DNA of 7,383 nucleotides from positions 1-7,383 of the forward strand of contig JAEYOT010000679.1 of assembly GCA_023411445.1 (NCBI GenBank). The letters are read 5' to 3'. This DNA is from Pseudomonadota bacterium. GTDB taxonomy: Bacteria > Myxococcota_A > Polyangia > Polyangiales > Polyangiaceae. A program made the translations under genes and the position numbers. The notes beneath the pieces were generated by a model that saw only the letters and a list, made by a program, of their open reading frames with translations, made no database searches and was not told the DNA's origin. Of the stretch, positions 5,851-7,383 are shown piece after piece. Position 1 is the first letter of the stretch. Each line of letters begins with the position of its first letter.

Positions 5851-6513
5851 GTGTTTACCGGTCTCGTCGCTGGAACGGGTCAGCTCAAAGCTCGCGATCG
5901 CCGCGGTCCGGGCTATCGCCTGGTGATCGGCACCGCCGGCCTCGCGGGCTTTAATCAGCTGGAGCTCGGCGAGTCCATCGCCGTGAGCGGGGCGTGCTTA
6001 ACCGTTGTCTCCTTCGACCAGCACAGCTTCGCCGCGGACGTCACGATCGAGACGGCGCAGAAGACCACACTCGGTCGCCTCCCCATCGGCTCGGAGGTGA
6101 ACCTGGAGCGCTCCTTGCGCGTGGGCGATCGCCTGGGCGGTCACTGGGTGAGCGGGCATGTGGATGGGCTCGGCTTGGTGGAGCGCGTGCAGGCACAGGG
6201 CGACGCTTGGCTCGTGGACGTGACGTTCGAGCCGGAGCACCGCCGCTTCTTGGCGCAGAAGGGCTCGGTAGCGGTGGACGGCGTGTCGCTCACGGTCAAC
6301 GCGCTGGGCCCCACCTCCTTCAGCTTGATGCTCATCCCGCACACGCGGGAGGTGACGAGCCTCAAGCACCTCCAAGTCGGCAGCGTGGTGAACCTGGAGG
6401 TGGATTTGGTGGCGCGCTACCTCGTCAGCTACTTCGAAGCCACCGGACAAAAGCCCGCTGGCGGCGGCGAAGCGAGTTTTGCGCTTGCGCTCGAGCGCGC
6501 GGGATACAAATAG
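5851..6513 (+). CDS. ribE: Riboflavin synthase, alpha chain
   Basis: The enzyme dismutates two 6,7-dimethyl-8-ribityllumazine molecules to riboflavin plus a pyrimidinedione, the last step of riboflavin synthesis in the cytoplasm. The 220-residue protein starts at GTG 5851, giving the canonical MFTGLV; the frame stays open further upstream, but that extension lies over the lipoprotein gene. It has two tandem lumazine-binding barrels. The first (about 1-97) has SIAVSGACLTV with Cys48 and DVTIETAQKTTLG. The second (about 98-195) has LGGHWVSGHVDG (His98, His103), GSVAVDGVSLTVN, IPHTREVTSL and VNLEVDLVARY (Asp185). These are the expected family residues and length. AGAGGG precedes the start very closely. 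ribBA follows after 14 bases, forming an operon; ribH and nusB commonly come next in proteobacteria but are outside the window. Confidence 0.97.
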   Translation: MFTGLVAGTGQLKARDRRGPGYRLVIGTAGLAGFNQLELGESIAVSGACLTVVSFDQHSFAADVTIETAQKTTLGRLPIGSEVNLERSLRVGDRLGGHWVSGHVDGLGLVERVQAQGDAWLVDVTFEPEHRRFLAQKGSVAVDGVSLTVNALGPTSFSLMLIPHTREVTSLKHLQVGSVVNLEVDLVARYLVSYFEATGQKPAGGGEASFALALERAGYK

Positions 6514-6527
6514 GCTCCGCCTCACCC

Positions 6528-7383
6528 ATGTCCACTGACCCCGCTCGCTTGCACGACTTGGACTCTGAGCTGATCCGCCGCGTCACCCGCGGCATCGAAG
6601 AGATCCGCGCCGGCAAGATGCTCATCTTGGTGGACGATGAAGATCGCGAGAACGAGGGGGACCTGGTGCTGGCCGCCGATCAGGTCACGCCTGAAGCCAT
6701 CGCGTTCATGGCCAACTACGGCCGCGGCTTGATCTGCCTCACGCTCACGGAGGAGCAGATCGCGCGGCTGGAGCTGCCCATGATGGCGGCGCCCGGCCGC
6801 AGCGGCCCTCGCCTCGGCACCGCCTTCACGGTCAGCATCGAGGCCAGCCAGGGTGTGACCACCGGCATCAGCGCCGCCGATCGCGCGCACACCATCCGCG
6901 TCGCCATCAACCCGGAAGCCAAGCCCACCGACGTGGTCGTGCCGGGCCACGTCTTCCCGCTCGTCGCGCGCCCCGGCGGCGTGCTCGTCCGCGCCGGCCA
7001 AACCGAAGGCTCGGTGGATCTCGCGCGCCTCGCCGGCCTCTCACCCGCCGGCATCGTCTGCGAAATCGCCAACGACGACGGCACCATGGCGCGCATGCCG
7101 GATCTGGAGCGCTTCGCCGAGCGCCACGGCATGGTCATCCTCACCATTGCGGATCTCATCGCCTACCGCCTGCAGACCGAAACGCTCGTCTCCCTCGTCG
7201 GCGAGCGCCAAGTGGAGCTGGACCGCACCGGCACCACCTGGCGCGCCTGCGTGTTCGAAGCCGTGCACGAAGGCAAACAATTCCTCGCCCTCGTCAAAGG
7301 CGAGCCCAAGGCAGAAGTGCCCACCCTCTGCCGCATGCACACCGGCTCCAGCCTGGCGGATGTCTTCAGCTCCACCCCCAAAG
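6528..7383 (+). CDS. ribBA: 3,4-dihydroxy-2-butanone 4-phosphate synthase with degenerate GTP cyclohydrolase II-like domain (3' end outside window)
   Basis: The first 285 codons are present from the ATG at 6528. Residues about 15-214 form the RibB domain, which converts ribulose 5-phosphate to 3,4-dihydroxy-2-butanone 4-phosphate plus formate. Its signatures are intact: DDEDRENEGDLV (Arg40, Glu41, Glu43, Asp45), GRGLICLTL, TTGISAADRAHTIR, PGHVFPL (His141), AGQTEGSVDLARLAGL and VCEIANDDGTMARMP (Glu179). From about 220 a RibA-like domain begins (LALVKGE). Where GTP cyclohydrolase II has HSECLTGDVFGSLRC, this protein reads HTGSSLADVFSSTPK. The first zinc cysteine is therefore Ser274 and the second aligns with Lys285. 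GTP cyclohydrolase II activity is unlikely, which resembles the RibBX type known from proteobacteria; a separate ribA is then expected elsewhere. The start has no clear Shine-Dalgarno, so translation may be coupled to ribE. Confidence 0.93.
   Translation, partial: MSTDPARLHDLDSELIRRVTRGIEEIRAGKMLILVDDEDRENEGDLVLAADQVTPEAIAFMANYGRGLICLTLTEEQIARLELPMMAAPGRSGPRLGTAFTVSIEASQGVTTGISAADRAHTIRVAINPEAKPTDVVVPGHVFPLVARPGGVLVRAGQTEGSVDLARLAGLSPAGIVCEIANDDGTMARMPDLERFAERHGMVILTIADLIAYRLQTETLVSLVGERQVELDRTGTTWRACVFEAVHEGKQFLALVKGEPKAEVPTLCRMHTGSSLADVFSSTPK

Overview
The window is GC-rich, densely coding DNA with no RNA gene, insertion sequence or CRISPR array. Gly/Ser-rich lipoproteins with 'LACGG'-type lipoboxes, Cys-rich exported proteins and GC-rich third codon positions suggest a myxobacterium, probably of the Sorangium/Polyangium side (Polyangiales). 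That placement is inferred from style and recalled protein families, not from a marker gene.

Minus strand, read from right to left (5802 down to 1). First comes a Cys-rich lipoprotein of unknown function (5802-5203). A 174-base gap follows, holding an 18-bp inverted repeat that folds fully only in minus-strand RNA. Next is alanine racemase alr (5028-3802). After it lies a head-to-tail array of one lipoprotein family: paralog A (3731-2280), a wrecked copy (2254 to about 1970), paralog B (1947-412) and the first 130 codons of paralog C (391 to beyond base 1). A and B each have a lipoprotein signal, a Gly/Ser linker, a Cys-rich module and a C-terminal ferritin-like four-helix domain with a complete E / ExxH / E / ExxH di-iron ligand set. 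The copies are 20-50 bases apart, so one transcript, possibly starting upstream of alr, could cover them all.

Plus strand, from 5851 to the right edge. Riboflavin synthase ribE is followed 14 bases later by ribBA, which is cut by the window end. The ribBA product has an intact 3,4-dihydroxy-2-butanone 4-phosphate synthase domain. Its GTP cyclohydrolase II-like half lacks the zinc cysteines that can be judged here, as in RibBX-type proteins. The rib genes diverge from the Cys-rich lipoprotein across only 48 bases, with no room for an FMN riboswitch.

The most notable items are the expanding and decaying array of exported ferritin-like lipoproteins behind alr, the structured alr leader (or small mobile element), and the degenerate cyclohydrolase half of RibBA. 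Alr and the rib genes are housekeeping functions (D-alanine for peptidoglycan, flavin synthesis). The lipoproteins look like lineage-specific envelope proteins, and no functional link to alr can be shown beyond shared direction and proximity.
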